Origin: Sulfotelmatobacter sp963788225
GTDB lineage: Bacteria > Acidobacteriota > Terriglobia > Terriglobales > Acidobacteriaceae
Direction of reading: 5' to 3'
Length of the DNA: 64,000 bases
Assembly (NCBI GenBank): GCA_963788225.1
Contig: CAWBGI010000002.1
Location: 930,001 to 994,000 of the forward strand
Shown here: piece after piece, positions 1-7,361 of the stretch
Layout of the letters: each line of letters opens with the position of its first letter
How positions within the stretch are numbered: the first letter of the stretch is position 1
Notes under the pieces: generated by a model
Seen by the model: the letters and a program-made list of their open reading frames with translations, nothing else
What the model was told of the DNA's origin: nothing
Databases searched by the model: none
Program-made: the position numbers and the translations under genes

Positions 1-599
1 CCACCGTGGTGACGATCGAATACGATCCCAACCGTTCTTCGCGCATCGCGCTGCTGGCGTATGCCGACGGCGAAAAGCGTTACATCATTCAGCCGGAAGG
101 CCTGAAGGTGGGGCAGAAGGTGGTCAGCGGTCCCGAGGCGGATATTCTGGTGGGCAACGCGCTGCCGCTGCGGAATATTCCTCCCGGCACGCAGATCCAT
201 AATCTGGAACTGAAGCCGGGCAAGGGCGGCCAGATGGTGCGCTCCGCGGGCGGAGCGGCGCAGTTGGTCGCCAAAGAAGAAGAGTACGCTCTGGTGAAGC
301 TGCCCTCCGGCGAAACCCGCAAAGTTTCGCAAGACTGCATGGCGACCATCGGCCAGGTGGGCAATCTCGATCACGAGAATGTCACCATCGGCAAAGCGGG
401 ACGCTCGCGCTGGCTGGGAAAGCGTCCGCACAACCGCGGCGTTTCGATGAATCCGGTGGATCATCCGCATGGCGGGGGTGAAGGCAAGACTTCGGGCGGA
501 CGTCATCCGGTAACGCCCTGGGGACAGCCTACGCGCGGGTACAAGACGCGGAATAACAAGCGGACGGATAAGTTTATTGTGAACCGGAGAAGCAAGTAG
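1..599 (+). CDS. rplB: 50S ribosomal protein L2, C-terminal part (5' cut by window edge)
   Basis: About 199 C-terminal residues of L2, a primary 23S rRNA binder needed for subunit association and the peptidyl-transferase centre. The reading frame is open to the left edge, so the start lies outside. Visible hallmarks are IEYDPNRSSRIALL near the beginning and the C-terminal HPHGGGEGKTSGG loop with the conserved L2 histidine. The very basic tail ending NRRSK is normal for the family. It is the first gene visible of the S10 cluster and is followed after 78 nt by rpsS. The identification is secure; only the N-terminal third is missing. Confidence 0.98.
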   Translation, partial: TVVTIEYDPNRSSRIALLAYADGEKRYIIQPEGLKVGQKVVSGPEADILVGNALPLRNIPPGTQIHNLELKPGKGGQMVRSAGGAAQLVAKEEEYALVKLPSGETRKVSQDCMATIGQVGNLDHENVTIGKAGRSRWLGKRPHNRGVSMNPVDHPHGGGEGKTSGGRHPVTPWGQPTRGYKTRNNKRTDKFIVNRRSK

Positions 600-677
600 G
601 GCTGCGAGCAACAGCAGGTTCCTCTGGTCGCTTCGCGACCTTCGGAATGACAAGTTTCAGTTGAGGTCGAGAAATTT
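600..677 (+). repeat. Degenerate dispersed repeat in the rplB-rpsS spacer
   Basis: The spacer contains a CGCTTCGCGACCTTCGGAATGACA-like stretch around 630-652. It resembles, imperfectly, the AGATCCTTCG...CAGGATGACA repeat family seen at 3550-3716 and 5629-5669. No period-7 or period-8 array is present here. Confidence 0.4.
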
Positions 678-1034
678 ATGGCACGTTCAACCAAGAAGGG
701 CGCGTTTGTGGACGGCTTCCTGATGTCGCGCGTGGAGGCCATGAATTCGCGCAACGAGAAGAAAGTTTTGCGCACCTGGTCGCGGCGTTCCACTGTGGTT
801 CCGGAGATGGTCGGCCACACCATTGCGGTGCACAACGGCAAGAAATTTATTCCGGTGTACGTCACGGAGAACATGGTGGGGCACAAGCTGGGCGAGTTCA
901 GCTTCACCCGCAACTTCAAGGGCCACTCCATGCGGGCGGCTACGGAAGTGGCAGCGAAGCCGGCAGGTATTCCGGGAGGTCCGGGAGCGATTACGCCGTC
1001 GGCCCCGGCGGCGGCCCCGGCGCCGAAGGCATAA
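678..1034 (+). CDS. rpsS: 30S ribosomal protein S19
   Basis: S19 binds the 16S rRNA head together with S13. The start MARSTKKGAFVDGFLM and the core HNGKKFIPVYVTENMVGHKLGEF are typical. The protein has 118 residues against about 92 in most bacteria. The excess is a C-terminal tail from about residue 95 made almost only of Ala, Pro and Gly. The core is complete, so the tail is an add-on rather than a frameshift. It lies between rplB and rplV, the standard S10 order. Confidence 0.97.
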   Translation: MARSTKKGAFVDGFLMSRVEAMNSRNEKKVLRTWSRRSTVVPEMVGHTIAVHNGKKFIPVYVTENMVGHKLGEFSFTRNFKGHSMRAATEVAAKPAGIPGGPGAITPSAPAAAPAPKA

Positions 1035-1104
1035 AACGGTTTAGACCCTAACCCTGAGCTTAACCGAGGTTAAGAGGGCGGAAGGCTAGGACAGAGACGA
1101 GAAT

Positions 1105-1569
1105 ATGGAATTCCGAGCGGAAATGCGTTACTTGCGAGTCTCGCCGCAGAAGGCGCGCCTGGTGCTGGATCTGATCAAAGGGCGCAAGGTGGAAGACGCG
1201 CGCAACACGCTGCTGTATACGAAGAAGCGGGTCGCGGCGCATGTAGGCAAGCTGCTGCAGTCGGCGCTCGACAATGCGAATTTTTTGAGCGCCGAGAAGA
1301 ATCTGGACGTCGAGCTGGACAACCTGTATGTGAAGAGCGCGATTGCGAACGACGGTCCGCGCATGAAGCGGATTCGTCCAGCGCCGCAGGGACGAGCCTA
1401 CCGGTATCAGCGGCGCATCTCGCATATCACACTGGTGCTGGCGGAGCGCGGGAATGGCGCGGCTCACGCTGGCGGCGGTGGTTCAGCGGCTGCGGCTCCC
1501 GCTAAGCGGCGTGCGCCGGTGGCGAAGAAGGCGGCGGGCGCGGGCAAGAAAAAGGCGGCTGCGAAATAG
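1105..1569 (+). CDS. rplV: 50S ribosomal protein L22
   Basis: L22 lines the exit tunnel and contacts all 23S domains. The N-terminus MEFRAEMRYLRVSPQKARLV and the beta-hairpin region with GPRMKRIRPAPQGRAYR are diagnostic. The core ends near residue 115. Residues 116-154 form a low-complexity Gly/Ala/Lys tail ending GAGKKKAAAK, which most L22 proteins lack. The start ATG follows a purine-rich GACGAGAAT stretch. It is followed by a 118-nt spacer that carries a two-hairpin GC-rich repeat. Confidence 0.97.
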   Translation: MEFRAEMRYLRVSPQKARLVLDLIKGRKVEDARNTLLYTKKRVAAHVGKLLQSALDNANFLSAEKNLDVELDNLYVKSAIANDGPRMKRIRPAPQGRAYRYQRRISHITLVLAERGNGAAHAGGGGSAAAAPAKRRAPVAKKAAGAGKKKAAAK

Positions 1570-1579
1570 TGGCCGCGCG

Positions 1580-1626
1580 GCGGGTGGGGCGCCCGCCGGA
1601 CAGCCGGCGAGCCGCCGGCGCTACGA
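1580..1626 (+). repeat. GC-rich two-hairpin element ending in GCTACGA (copy 1)
   Basis: A first stem GCGGGTG/CGCCCGC with loop GGG is followed by GGACAGCCG and a second GCCGGC-rich stem, and the element ends GCGCTACGA. A homologous element lies at 47990-48037 and a partial inverted one at 47878-47902. It sits in the rplV-rpsC spacer. Confidence 0.65.
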
Positions 1627-1687
1627 TCGAATGCGCTACGGTTTTTGAACAGGTTTAGTTTTTGAGCAGGTTTGATTAGGAGAAGCA

Positions 1688-2353
1688 ATGGGACAAAAAG
1701 TCCATCCTTATGGTTTTCGGCTCGGCTATACCAAGCCGTGGAAGTCGCGCTGGTTTGTGGAGCGGGACTACGACAAGCTGCTGCTTGAAGACATCAAGCT
1801 GAAGAAGGAACTGAAGGAGAAGCTGAAGTCGGCGGGCGTGAGCGCGATTGAGATCGAGCGGCCGGGCAACAAGCTGCGCATCATCGTCAAGACGGCGCGA
1901 CCGGGAATTATCATCGGGCGCAAGGGCGCGGAGATCGACAAGCTGAAGGGCGACTTGCAGAAGCGCACCTCGCGCGAGGTGTTTGTCGACATTCAGGAAG
2001 TGCACAAGCCTGAACTCGATGCGCAGCTGGTCTCGGAAGCGATCGCTTTACAACTGGAAAAGCGCGTTGGCTTCCGGCGCGCGATGCGCAAGGCGGTGGA
2101 TTCGGCGCTGCGTTTCGGTTGCAAGGGCATCAAGGTGCGAGTGAGCGGACGGTTGAACGGAAATGAAATCGCGCGCTCGGAGTGGTATTTGCAGGGCCGG
2201 TTGCCGCTGCACACGCTGCGGGCCGACATTGAGTTTGGTTTTTCGGAAGCCCGGACGACTTATGGCGTGATCGGCGTGAAGGTCTGGGTATACAAGGGCG
2301 AGATTCTCCCGACCAAGAAGCGGGAGCAGCAGTCGGGGGTGGGAGCGTTCTAA
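1688..2353 (+). CDS. rpsC: 30S ribosomal protein S3
   Basis: S3 forms part of the mRNA entry channel and helicase region of the small subunit. The start MGQKVHPYGFRLG is canonical and a strong AGGAG lies at 1679-1683. The type II KH domain shows its GIIIGRKG loop at residues 73-80. The C-terminal domain includes GCKGIKVRVSGRLNG and the final IGVKVWVYKGEI motif. Length (221) is normal. The next gene, rplP, lies after a spacer filled with 7-bp repeat arrays. Confidence 0.98.
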   Translation: MGQKVHPYGFRLGYTKPWKSRWFVERDYDKLLLEDIKLKKELKEKLKSAGVSAIEIERPGNKLRIIVKTARPGIIIGRKGAEIDKLKGDLQKRTSREVFVDIQEVHKPELDAQLVSEAIALQLEKRVGFRRAMRKAVDSALRFGCKGIKVRVSGRLNGNEIARSEWYLQGRLPLHTLRADIEFGFSEARTTYGVIGVKVWVYKGEILPTKKREQQSGVGAF

Positions 2354-2356
2354 GTA

Positions 2357-2447
2357 AGTGGCCAGTGGTCAGTGACCAGTGGCCAGTAGGATCAAAAGCG
2401 ACTCAAAAGGCTTGGCTAAGGGCCAAGAGCTAGAAGCTAAGAGCTGA
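2357..2447 (+). repeat. Period-7 micro-repeat array, rpsC-rplP spacer
   Basis: The left half repeats GTGGCCA/GTGGTCA/GTGACCA five times. The right half repeats a different word, GCTAAGA/GCTAGAA/GGCCAAGA. The array ends 4 nt before the rplP start. This spacer joins two unlike half-arrays rather than complementary arms. Confidence 0.75.
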
Positions 2448-2451
2448 CTTT

Positions 2452-2868
<417 letters not shown>

Positions 2869-2950
2869 AGCTGCGAGCCACGAGCTACGAGCCGCGAGCA
2901 AACAGAGTGCATGGTTGCGACTGCGGCAGGTTGCTCGTAGCTCAGAGCTA
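2869..2950 (+). repeat. Period-7 inverted micro-repeat array, rplP-rpmC spacer
   Basis: The left arm is AGCTGCG, AGCCACG, AGCTACG, AGCCGCG, AGCAAAC. The right arm GCTCGTAGCTCAGAGCT is largely its reverse complement. The arms are separated by about 40 nt. Confidence 0.8.
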
Positions 2951-2958
2951 GGAACATT

Positions 2959-3168
2959 ATGAAATCAGACAAGATTCGCAACTTAACCGACGCCGAACTG
3001 CAGCACCAGGGGCAGGATCTCGCCGACCAGTTGTTCAAGCTGAAGTTTCAGCTGAACATGGGACAGACCGAGAGCCTGAAAAAGATTCGCGGCCTGCGCA
3101 AAGACATTGCGCGCGTTAAAACAATTTTAGGCGAGCGCACGCGCGCCGCCACAACGGAGAAACGCTAA
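2959..3168 (+). CDS. rpmC: 50S ribosomal protein L29
   Basis: L29 is a small two-helix protein at the tunnel exit near the trigger factor and SRP docking site. The 69 residues contain the typical DLADQLFKLKFQLNMGQ and RKDIARVKTILGER helices. Its stop codon TAA overlaps the ATG of rpsQ by one base (TAATG at 3166-3170), so the two genes are translationally coupled. This is one of only two tight overlaps in the cluster, and it has no repeat array. Confidence 0.96.
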   Translation: MKSDKIRNLTDAELQHQGQDLADQLFKLKFQLNMGQTESLKKIRGLRKDIARVKTILGERTRAATTEKR

Positions 3169-3503
3169 TGGCGGAAACCGCAACCGGAAAGTCGGCAACC
3201 CCGCAAGCCGAGCACGTGCAGGGGCGGCGCAAGGAAGTGGTGGGAGAAGTGGCCGCCAACCGCATGCAGAAAACCATCGTGGTGCAGGTGACGCGCAAGA
3301 AAGCGCATCCGTTCTACGGGCGGGTGGTGGCGCGGCACAAGAAATTTTACGCGCACGATGAGAAGAACGAAGCGCACGTGGGCGATGTGGTGCGGATTGA
3401 GGAGACGCGTCCGCTGTCGAAGTTGAAGCGCTGGAAACTGAAAGATATTGTGCGCAAGACTGCGCTGGTGCCGGAGATCGCGCTGGAGCAGGACGTCAAG
3501 TAG
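3168..3503 (+). CDS. rpsQ: 30S ribosomal protein S17
   Basis: S17 is an OB-fold protein and an early binder of 16S rRNA. The motif VVGEVAANRMQKTIVVQVTRKKAHPFYGR is typical, with KKFYAHDEKNEAHVGD and VRIEETRPLSKLKRW after it. At 111 residues it is longer than the usual 80-90: about 20 N-terminal residues (MAETATGKSATPQAEH) and a C-terminal tail precede and follow the core. The start overlaps the rpmC stop. Confidence 0.97.
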   Translation: MAETATGKSATPQAEHVQGRRKEVVGEVAANRMQKTIVVQVTRKKAHPFYGRVVARHKKFYAHDEKNEAHVGDVVRIEETRPLSKLKRWKLKDIVRKTALVPEIALEQDVK

Positions 3504-3561
3504 GGAGCGGCGGTTCGGCCGCTGTCGCGGCGGGCGGGTTCGGTTGAGTCCGAGATCCTTC

Positions 3562-3716
3562 GCGGGACAAAAAGCGTCCCGCTCAGGATGACAAGGCGGG
3601 ACAAAAAGCGTCTCGCTCAGGATGACAAGGGCGCTCAGGATGACAAGGCGAGACAAAGAGCGTCTCGCTCAGGATGACAAGGCGAGACTAAAGGGCGTTT
3701 CGCTCAGGGTGACAAG
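3562..3716 (+). repeat. Tandem 34-bp hairpin repeats in the rpsQ-rplN spacer
   Basis: Units start at 3562, 3596, 3630 (truncated to 18 nt), 3648 and 3682. Each full unit reads GCGRGAC, A-rich loop, GTYYCGC, then TCAGGATGACAAG. The stem varies in a paired way: GCGGGAC with GTCCCGC in the first unit, GCGAGAC with GTCTCGC in the fourth. The first unit is preceded by GAGATCCTTC. A single copy lies at 5637-5669. Confidence 0.9.
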
Positions 3717-3737
3717 CGAGACCGAGGGAGATTAGCC

Positions 3738-4109
3738 ATGGCTGTGATGATGAGAAGCATGCTGGAGGTCGCCGACAACTCCGGCGCCCGCAAGCTGCAG
3801 ATGATTCTGCCGCTCGGCGGCTCGACCGGGCTGAATGCCGGGCTGGGCGACATAATCACCGCGGCGGTGAAAGAAGCGGCTCCCGATGGCCAGGTGCAGA
3901 AGGGCAAAGTGGTGAAAGCGGTGATCGTGCGCACGCGCAAGGAGCACCGGCGGCGCGACGGAACCTACATCCGGTTCGACCAGAATGCCGCGGTTCTGAT
4001 CAACGAAGCAGGTGAGCCGGTAGGGACGCGCGTCTTTGGTCCCGTGGCCCGCGAGCTGCGTGAAAAGAAGTTTTTGAAGATCGTGTCATTGGCGCCGGAA
4101 GTGATTTAG
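3738..4109 (+). CDS. rplN: 50S ribosomal protein L14
   Basis: L14 lies at the subunit interface and also binds silencing factor RsfS in many bacteria. MLEVADNSGARKLQMI and KGKVVKAVIVRTRKEHRRRDGTYIRFD are canonical, and the end FGPVARELREKKFLKIVSLAPEVI is complete. Length (123) is normal. The start codon follows GAGGGAGATTAGCC, which includes a plausible ribosome binding site after the tandem hairpin repeats. It begins the spc part of the cluster. Confidence 0.98.
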   Translation: MAVMMRSMLEVADNSGARKLQMILPLGGSTGLNAGLGDIITAAVKEAAPDGQVQKGKVVKAVIVRTRKEHRRRDGTYIRFDQNAAVLINEAGEPVGTRVFGPVARELREKKFLKIVSLAPEVI

Positions 4110-4120
4110 GCCTTTGAAAG

Positions 4121-4221
4121 GATTGGGCGATTTTGCGATCGGGTGATTTTGCGATTGAGGATCAAAGCTGCAAACGGTGGTTTTTCAATCGCTTGATGAC
4201 TCAATCGCGCAATCGCTAAAT
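4121..4221 (+). repeat. Period-8 inverted micro-repeat array, rplN-rplX spacer
   Basis: The left arm reads as five 8-mers of the form GATTNNGC (GATTGGGC, GATTTTGC, GATCGGGT, GATTTTGC, GATTGAGG). The reverse complement of the right arm reads ATTTAGC, GATTGCGC, GATTGAGT, CATCAAGC, GATTGA. The right arm ends 7 nt before the rplX ATG. Confidence 0.88.
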
Positions 4222-4228
4222 AGGACTT

Positions 4229-4570
4229 ATGAGAACTGTCAGCACAGAACACAAGCGAGTGGATATCCGCCGGAACGATACCGTGAAAGTGATCACGGGG
4301 CGGGACAAGGGCAAGGAAGGGCGCGTGTTGCGCGTGTTTCCCGACGACAGCAAGCTGCTGGTCGAGCACGTGATGATCGTGAAGAAGCATGTGCGCCCGA
4401 ACCCGCAACGCAACATCAAGGGCGGCATCGCCGAGCAGGAGAGCCGGATTGCGATTTCCAACGTGCAACTGGTTTGCCCGAGCTGCGGGCCGGTGCGCAT
4501 CGGACACGAAGAGCGCGGCGACCGGAAAGTGCGGGTGTGCAAGAAGTGCGGAACGACGCTGGATAAATGA
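4229..4570 (+). CDS. rplX: 50S ribosomal protein L24
   Basis: L24 starts 50S assembly. A KOW motif is visible at residues 16-35 (NDTVKVITGRDKGKEGRVLR), followed by VRPNPQRNIKGGIAEQE. The C-terminal part carries four cysteines, CPSC at 83-86 and CKKC at 104-107, forming a probable zinc ribbon. Many L24 proteins have this; the E. coli protein does not. Length (113) is normal. The last base of the coding sequence overlaps the first unit of the next repeat array. Confidence 0.97.
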   Translation: MRTVSTEHKRVDIRRNDTVKVITGRDKGKEGRVLRVFPDDSKLLVEHVMIVKKHVRPNPQRNIKGGIAEQESRIAISNVQLVCPSCGPVRIGHEERGDRKVRVCKKCGTTLDK

Positions 4571-4664
4571 TTGAGTGATTGGGCGATCGGGTGATTGAGC
4601 GATTGGGAGTCTTGGGTTCTGGACTTTCAATCGCCAAATGGCACAATCGCAAGATCGCTCAATT
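4569..4664 (+). repeat. Period-8 inverted micro-repeat array, rplX-rplE spacer
   Basis: Left arm: GATTGAGT, GATTGGGC, GATCGGGT, GATTGAGC, GATTGGGA. Reverse complement of the right arm: AATTGAGC, GATCTTGC, GATTGTGC, CATTTGGC, GATTGA. The first unit starts inside the rplX stop codon. Confidence 0.88.
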
Positions 4665-4686
4665 CTTACGGAGTTGAAGAGGCGCG

Positions 4687-5307
4687 ATGGCAAAAGACAA
4701 AAAGGGTTCGAAGGAATCGGCGCAGGAGCAGAAGGCTCCGGCGCAGGCGCACCACAGCGCCAAGGAGCGGCCGCGGTTGCGGGCCCGCTTCGAGAAGGAA
4801 GTGGCTCCGGCTCTGCTGAAAGAGCTTGAGCTGAAGAACACGATGGCGGTTCCGCGGCTCAACAAGATTGTGGTGAACATGGGCATGGGCGAGGCTACGC
4901 AGAACTCGAAGGTTCTCGATCCTGCGGTGAACGAGTTGGGACTGATCACCGGCCAGAAGCCGATCATCACCAAGGCGAAGAAATCGATTGCGGCTTTCAA
5001 GGTGCGCGAAGGGCAGTCCATTGGAACCATGGTGACGCTGCGCGGCGACCGCATGTATGAGTTTTTTGACCGACTGGTGAATATCGTGCTGCCGCGCGTG
5101 CGCGACTTCAAGGGAGTCTCGACCAAGTCGTTCGACGGCCGCGGCAACTACACGCTCGGGCTGCACGACCAGTTGATTTTCCCGGAGATTTCCTATGAGA
5201 AGGTTGACAAGCAAAAGGGAATGAACGTCACCATTGTGACCACGGCGGCAAACGACAACCAGGCACGAACACTGTTGAAGCATCTGGGCATGCCGTTCCG
5301 GGCTTAA
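4687..5307 (+). CDS. rplE: 50S ribosomal protein L5
   Basis: L5 binds 5S rRNA and contacts the P-site tRNA. The core LNKIVVNMGMGEATQNSKVL, the GQKPIITKAKKSIAAFKVREG block and the RDFKGVSTKSFDGRGNYTLG motif are diagnostic. At 206 residues it exceeds the usual 180 because of a roughly 25-residue charged, Lys/Ala/Gln-rich N-terminal extension (MAKDKKGSKESAQEQKAPAQ). The ATG is preceded by GGAGTTGAAGAGGCGCG, a reasonable binding site. Confidence 0.97.
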   Translation: MAKDKKGSKESAQEQKAPAQAHHSAKERPRLRARFEKEVAPALLKELELKNTMAVPRLNKIVVNMGMGEATQNSKVLDPAVNELGLITGQKPIITKAKKSIAAFKVREGQSIGTMVTLRGDRMYEFFDRLVNIVLPRVRDFKGVSTKSFDGRGNYTLGLHDQLIFPEISYEKVDKQKGMNVTIVTTAANDNQARTLLKHLGMPFRA

Positions 5308-5312
5308 GAGCA

Positions 5313-5344
5313 AAGTTTCAAAGTTTCAAGGTTTCAAAGTTTCC
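5313..5344 (+). repeat. Period-8 tandem micro-repeat, rplE-rpsN spacer (single arm)
   Basis: Four direct 8-mers AAGTTTCA, AAGTTTCA, AGGTTTCA, AAGTTTCC. No complementary right arm is seen. The same word appears as a full inverted array at 31203-31311. Confidence 0.8.
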
Positions 5345-5375
5345 GAGTGCGACAACAAGATTCGTTAAGGATTTC

Positions 5376-5600
5376 ATGACTACAGCGAAGCGAGTTAAAG
5401 ACGCGAAGATCGAGAAGAAGTTTGAAACGGCGCGGAATAACAAGGAGAAGACTCCGAAATTTTCCACGCGCCGGCACAATCGCTGCAAGCGGTGCGGGCG
5501 GCCGCGCGCTTATTTGCGCAAGTTCGGATTGTGCCGCTTGTGCTTCCGGCAGCTGGCGCTGCAGGGGGAGATTCCGGGAGTGTCGAAGTCGTCGTGGTAG
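5376..5600 (+). CDS. rpsN: 30S ribosomal protein S14, zinc-binding type Z
   Basis: S14 is a late-assembling protein of the 30S head. Four cysteines (C37, C40, C53, C56) in CKRCGRPRAYLRKFGLCRLC identify the zinc-binding short form. The C-terminus GEIPGVSKSSW is canonical. At 74 residues it is about 13 longer than the usual 61, through a lysine-rich N-terminal extension. The position between rplE and rpsH is standard. Confidence 0.97.
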   Translation: MTTAKRVKDAKIEKKFETARNNKEKTPKFSTRRHNRCKRCGRPRAYLRKFGLCRLCFRQLALQGEIPGVSKSSW

Positions 5601-5628
5601 GGAGCGCGCCGGGTACCGTGCCCGCTGA

Positions 5629-5669
5629 GATCCTTCGCGAGACAAAAAACGTCTCGCTCAGGATGACAG
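5629..5669 (+). repeat. Single copy of the 34-bp hairpin repeat, rpsN-rpsH spacer
   Basis: GATCCTTC precedes GCGAGAC, A-loop, GTCTCGC and TCAGGATGACAG. It is homologous to the tandem units at 3562-3716, with a perfect 7-bp stem. Confidence 0.8.
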
Positions 5670-5745
5670 AAGTAAGAGGTAAGCGAGCTGCCGCAGGTTC
5701 TCCGCTGGATGCGGAGCGAACGGGTGGCGAGAGGAGAAGCAAACG

Positions 5746-6144
5746 ATGAGGTTGACCGATCCGGTCGCAGATATGCTGACGAGGGTGCGCAACGCGCTGC
5801 AGGCGCGGCACCAGAAGGTGGACGTTCCGGCTTCCCGGCTGAAGGTGGAGATCGCCCGCATCCTGAAGGAGGAGGGCTACATCTCGAACTTCAAGGCCAC
5901 GGAGGAAGAAGGACACAAGGTCATCCGGATTTATTTGAAATACGGCGCGCACAATGAGGCGGCGATTTCGAAGGCGGAGCGCGTGTCGCGCCCGGGCTGC
6001 CGCGTCTACGTGCGGCGCAGCGAGATTCCACGCGTTCTGGGCGGCATGGGGATCAACATCCTCACGACCCCGCGGGGCGTGATGACTGGGCGCCAGGCGC
6101 GCAAAGAAGGCGTGGGCGGCGAGTTGCTTTGCGAGATTTGGTAG
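5746..6144 (+). CDS. rpsH: 30S ribosomal protein S8
   Basis: S8 binds the central domain of 16S rRNA and, in enterobacteria, represses the spc operon. DPVADMLTRVRNALQARH and the C-terminal RVLGGMGINILTTPRGVMTGRQARKEGVGGELLCEIW region are unmistakable. Length (132) is normal. The start ATG follows GAGAGGAGAAGCAAACG, a good Shine-Dalgarno. Upstream is a 145-nt spacer with one hairpin repeat. Confidence 0.98.
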   Translation: MRLTDPVADMLTRVRNALQARHQKVDVPASRLKVEIARILKEEGYISNFKATEEEGHKVIRIYLKYGAHNEAAISKAERVSRPGCRVYVRRSEIPRVLGGMGINILTTPRGVMTGRQARKEGVGGELLCEIW

Positions 6145-6149
6145 AGAAG

Positions 6150-6228
6150 CAGCTGTCAGCCATCAGCCATCAGCCGTCAGTAAAAGCGCGGTGGCGAAAA
6201 AAGCTGAGAGCTGAAAGCTGAGAACAGA
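6150..6228 (+). repeat. Period-7 micro-repeat array, rpsH-rplF spacer
   Basis: Left half: CAGCTGT, CAGCCAT, CAGCCAT, CAGCCGT. Right half: AGCTGAG, AGCTGAA, AGCTGAG. The two halves are partly complementary (CAGCT with AGCTG). The array ends about 7 nt before the rplF start. Confidence 0.78.
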
Positions 6229-6234
6229 GACCTT

Positions 6235-6774
6235 ATGTCACGAATTGGAAAAAAGCCGATCCCGATCCCCAAAGGGGTGACGGTCAAAATCGAAGGCAAT
6301 ACCGTGCTGGTGCAGGGGCCGAAGGGCAAGCTGGATACGGCTCTTCCCGCGGGCATCAAGGTGGAGCAGAAGGACGGCACGATCGTCGCGGTGCGCGAAG
6401 ACGATTCGCAGGCCGCTCTGCACGGACTGGCGCGCGCGCTGGTGAACAACGCCGTCGAGGGCGTGACCAAGGGATGGACGCGCGACTTGGAGATCGTCGG
6501 CATCGGTTATCGCGCCGAGATGAAGGGCAAAGGGACAGTGGTGTTCAACCTGGGATATTCGCATCCGATCGAATACCCGCTGCCGACCGGCGTCGAGGCT
6601 TCGGTCGATCCCAAGCAGACGAAGATCGCGCTCACGGGAATCGACCGCCAGCAAGTGGGCCAGGTGGCGGCGGAAATGCGCTCGTTGCGTCCGCCGGACC
6701 CTTATAAGAATAAGGGAGTGCGGTATGCGGGCGAGCGGTTGAAGAAGAAAGTGGGCAAGACCGGAGCGAAGTAG
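6235..6774 (+). CDS. rplF: 50S ribosomal protein L6
   Basis: L6 sits near the sarcin-ricin loop and the factor-binding site. MSRIGKKPIPIPKGV and the C-terminal SLRPPDPYKNKGVRYAGE are the family signature. Length (179) matches. The gene follows rpsH and precedes rplR, and both flanking spacers carry period-7 arrays. No deviation from the family is seen. Confidence 0.98.
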   Translation: MSRIGKKPIPIPKGVTVKIEGNTVLVQGPKGKLDTALPAGIKVEQKDGTIVAVREDDSQAALHGLARALVNNAVEGVTKGWTRDLEIVGIGYRAEMKGKGTVVFNLGYSHPIEYPLPTGVEASVDPKQTKIALTGIDRQQVGQVAAEMRSLRPPDPYKNKGVRYAGERLKKKVGKTGAK

Positions 6775-6780
6775 AACAAA

Positions 6781-6877
6781 GTCGTCGTTGGTCGTTCGTC
6801 GTTGGCCAGCCAGATGACGGCAGCGGTTCTGAAGTGTCGGGTCCTGGGCGAACGGCCAAGGACCAACGACCAAGGAC
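6781..6877 (+). repeat. Period-7 inverted micro-repeat array, rplF-rplR spacer
   Basis: Left arm: GTCGTTG, GTCGTTC, GTCGTTG, GCCAG. The right arm GGCCAAGGACCAACGACCAA is the reverse complement of the same words. The array ends 7 nt before the rplR ATG. Confidence 0.85.
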
Positions 6878-6884
6878 AGATCTT

Positions 6885-7250
6885 ATGTTTACCAAGAAAT
6901 CGAAGAATCAGAAGCGCGGCCATATTCACGACCGCATCCGCAAGAAGATGCAGGGGACGGCGGAGCGTCCGCGGCTGAATGTATACCGTTCACTGAATCA
7001 CATTTACGTGCAGGTCATCGATGACTTGCACGGCGAGACGCTGGTTTCGGCGAGTTCGGCGGAAGGCAAGAAAGAAGACCGCCGAACCGGAGGCAACGTA
7101 GCGGCCGCGAAGGCTGTGGGCAAGACCATCGCGGAGCGCGCCAAGGCAAAGGGCGTGAGCAAGGTGGTGTTTGACCGCGGCGGTTACATTTACCACGGCC
7201 GCGTGAAGGCGCTGGCCGATGCGGCGCGCGAGGCCGGATTGCAGTTTTAA
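6885..7250 (+). CDS. rplR: 50S ribosomal protein L18
   Basis: L18 delivers 5S rRNA to the large subunit with L5. The start MFTKKSKNQKRGHIHDRIRK at 6885 was chosen because the frame upstream (from 6834) is only translated repeat array. AERPRLNVYRSLNHIYVQVIDD and the C-terminal FDRGGYIYHGRVKALADAAREAGLQF are diagnostic. Length is 121 residues, as usual. Confidence 0.97.
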   Translation: MFTKKSKNQKRGHIHDRIRKKMQGTAERPRLNVYRSLNHIYVQVIDDLHGETLVSASSAEGKKEDRRTGGNVAAAKAVGKTIAERAKAKGVSKVVFDRGGYIYHGRVKALADAAREAGLQF

Positions 7251-7251
7251 G

Positions 7252-7344
7252 AATTGAGCGACTGTGCGATTGAGTGATCGGGCGATTGAAAAACGGGAAT
7301 CGGTTTTCAATCGCAAAATTACCCAATCGCACAATCGCCAAATG
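7252..7344 (+). repeat. Period-8 inverted micro-repeat array, rplR-rpsE spacer
   Basis: Left arm: AATTGAGC, GACTGTGC, GATTGAGT, GATCGGGC, GATTGAAA. Reverse complement of the right arm: CATTTGGC, GATTGTGC, GATTGGGT, AATTTTGC, GATTGAA. Confidence 0.88.
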
Positions 7345-7361
7345 AAACGAGAGTTCAAATA

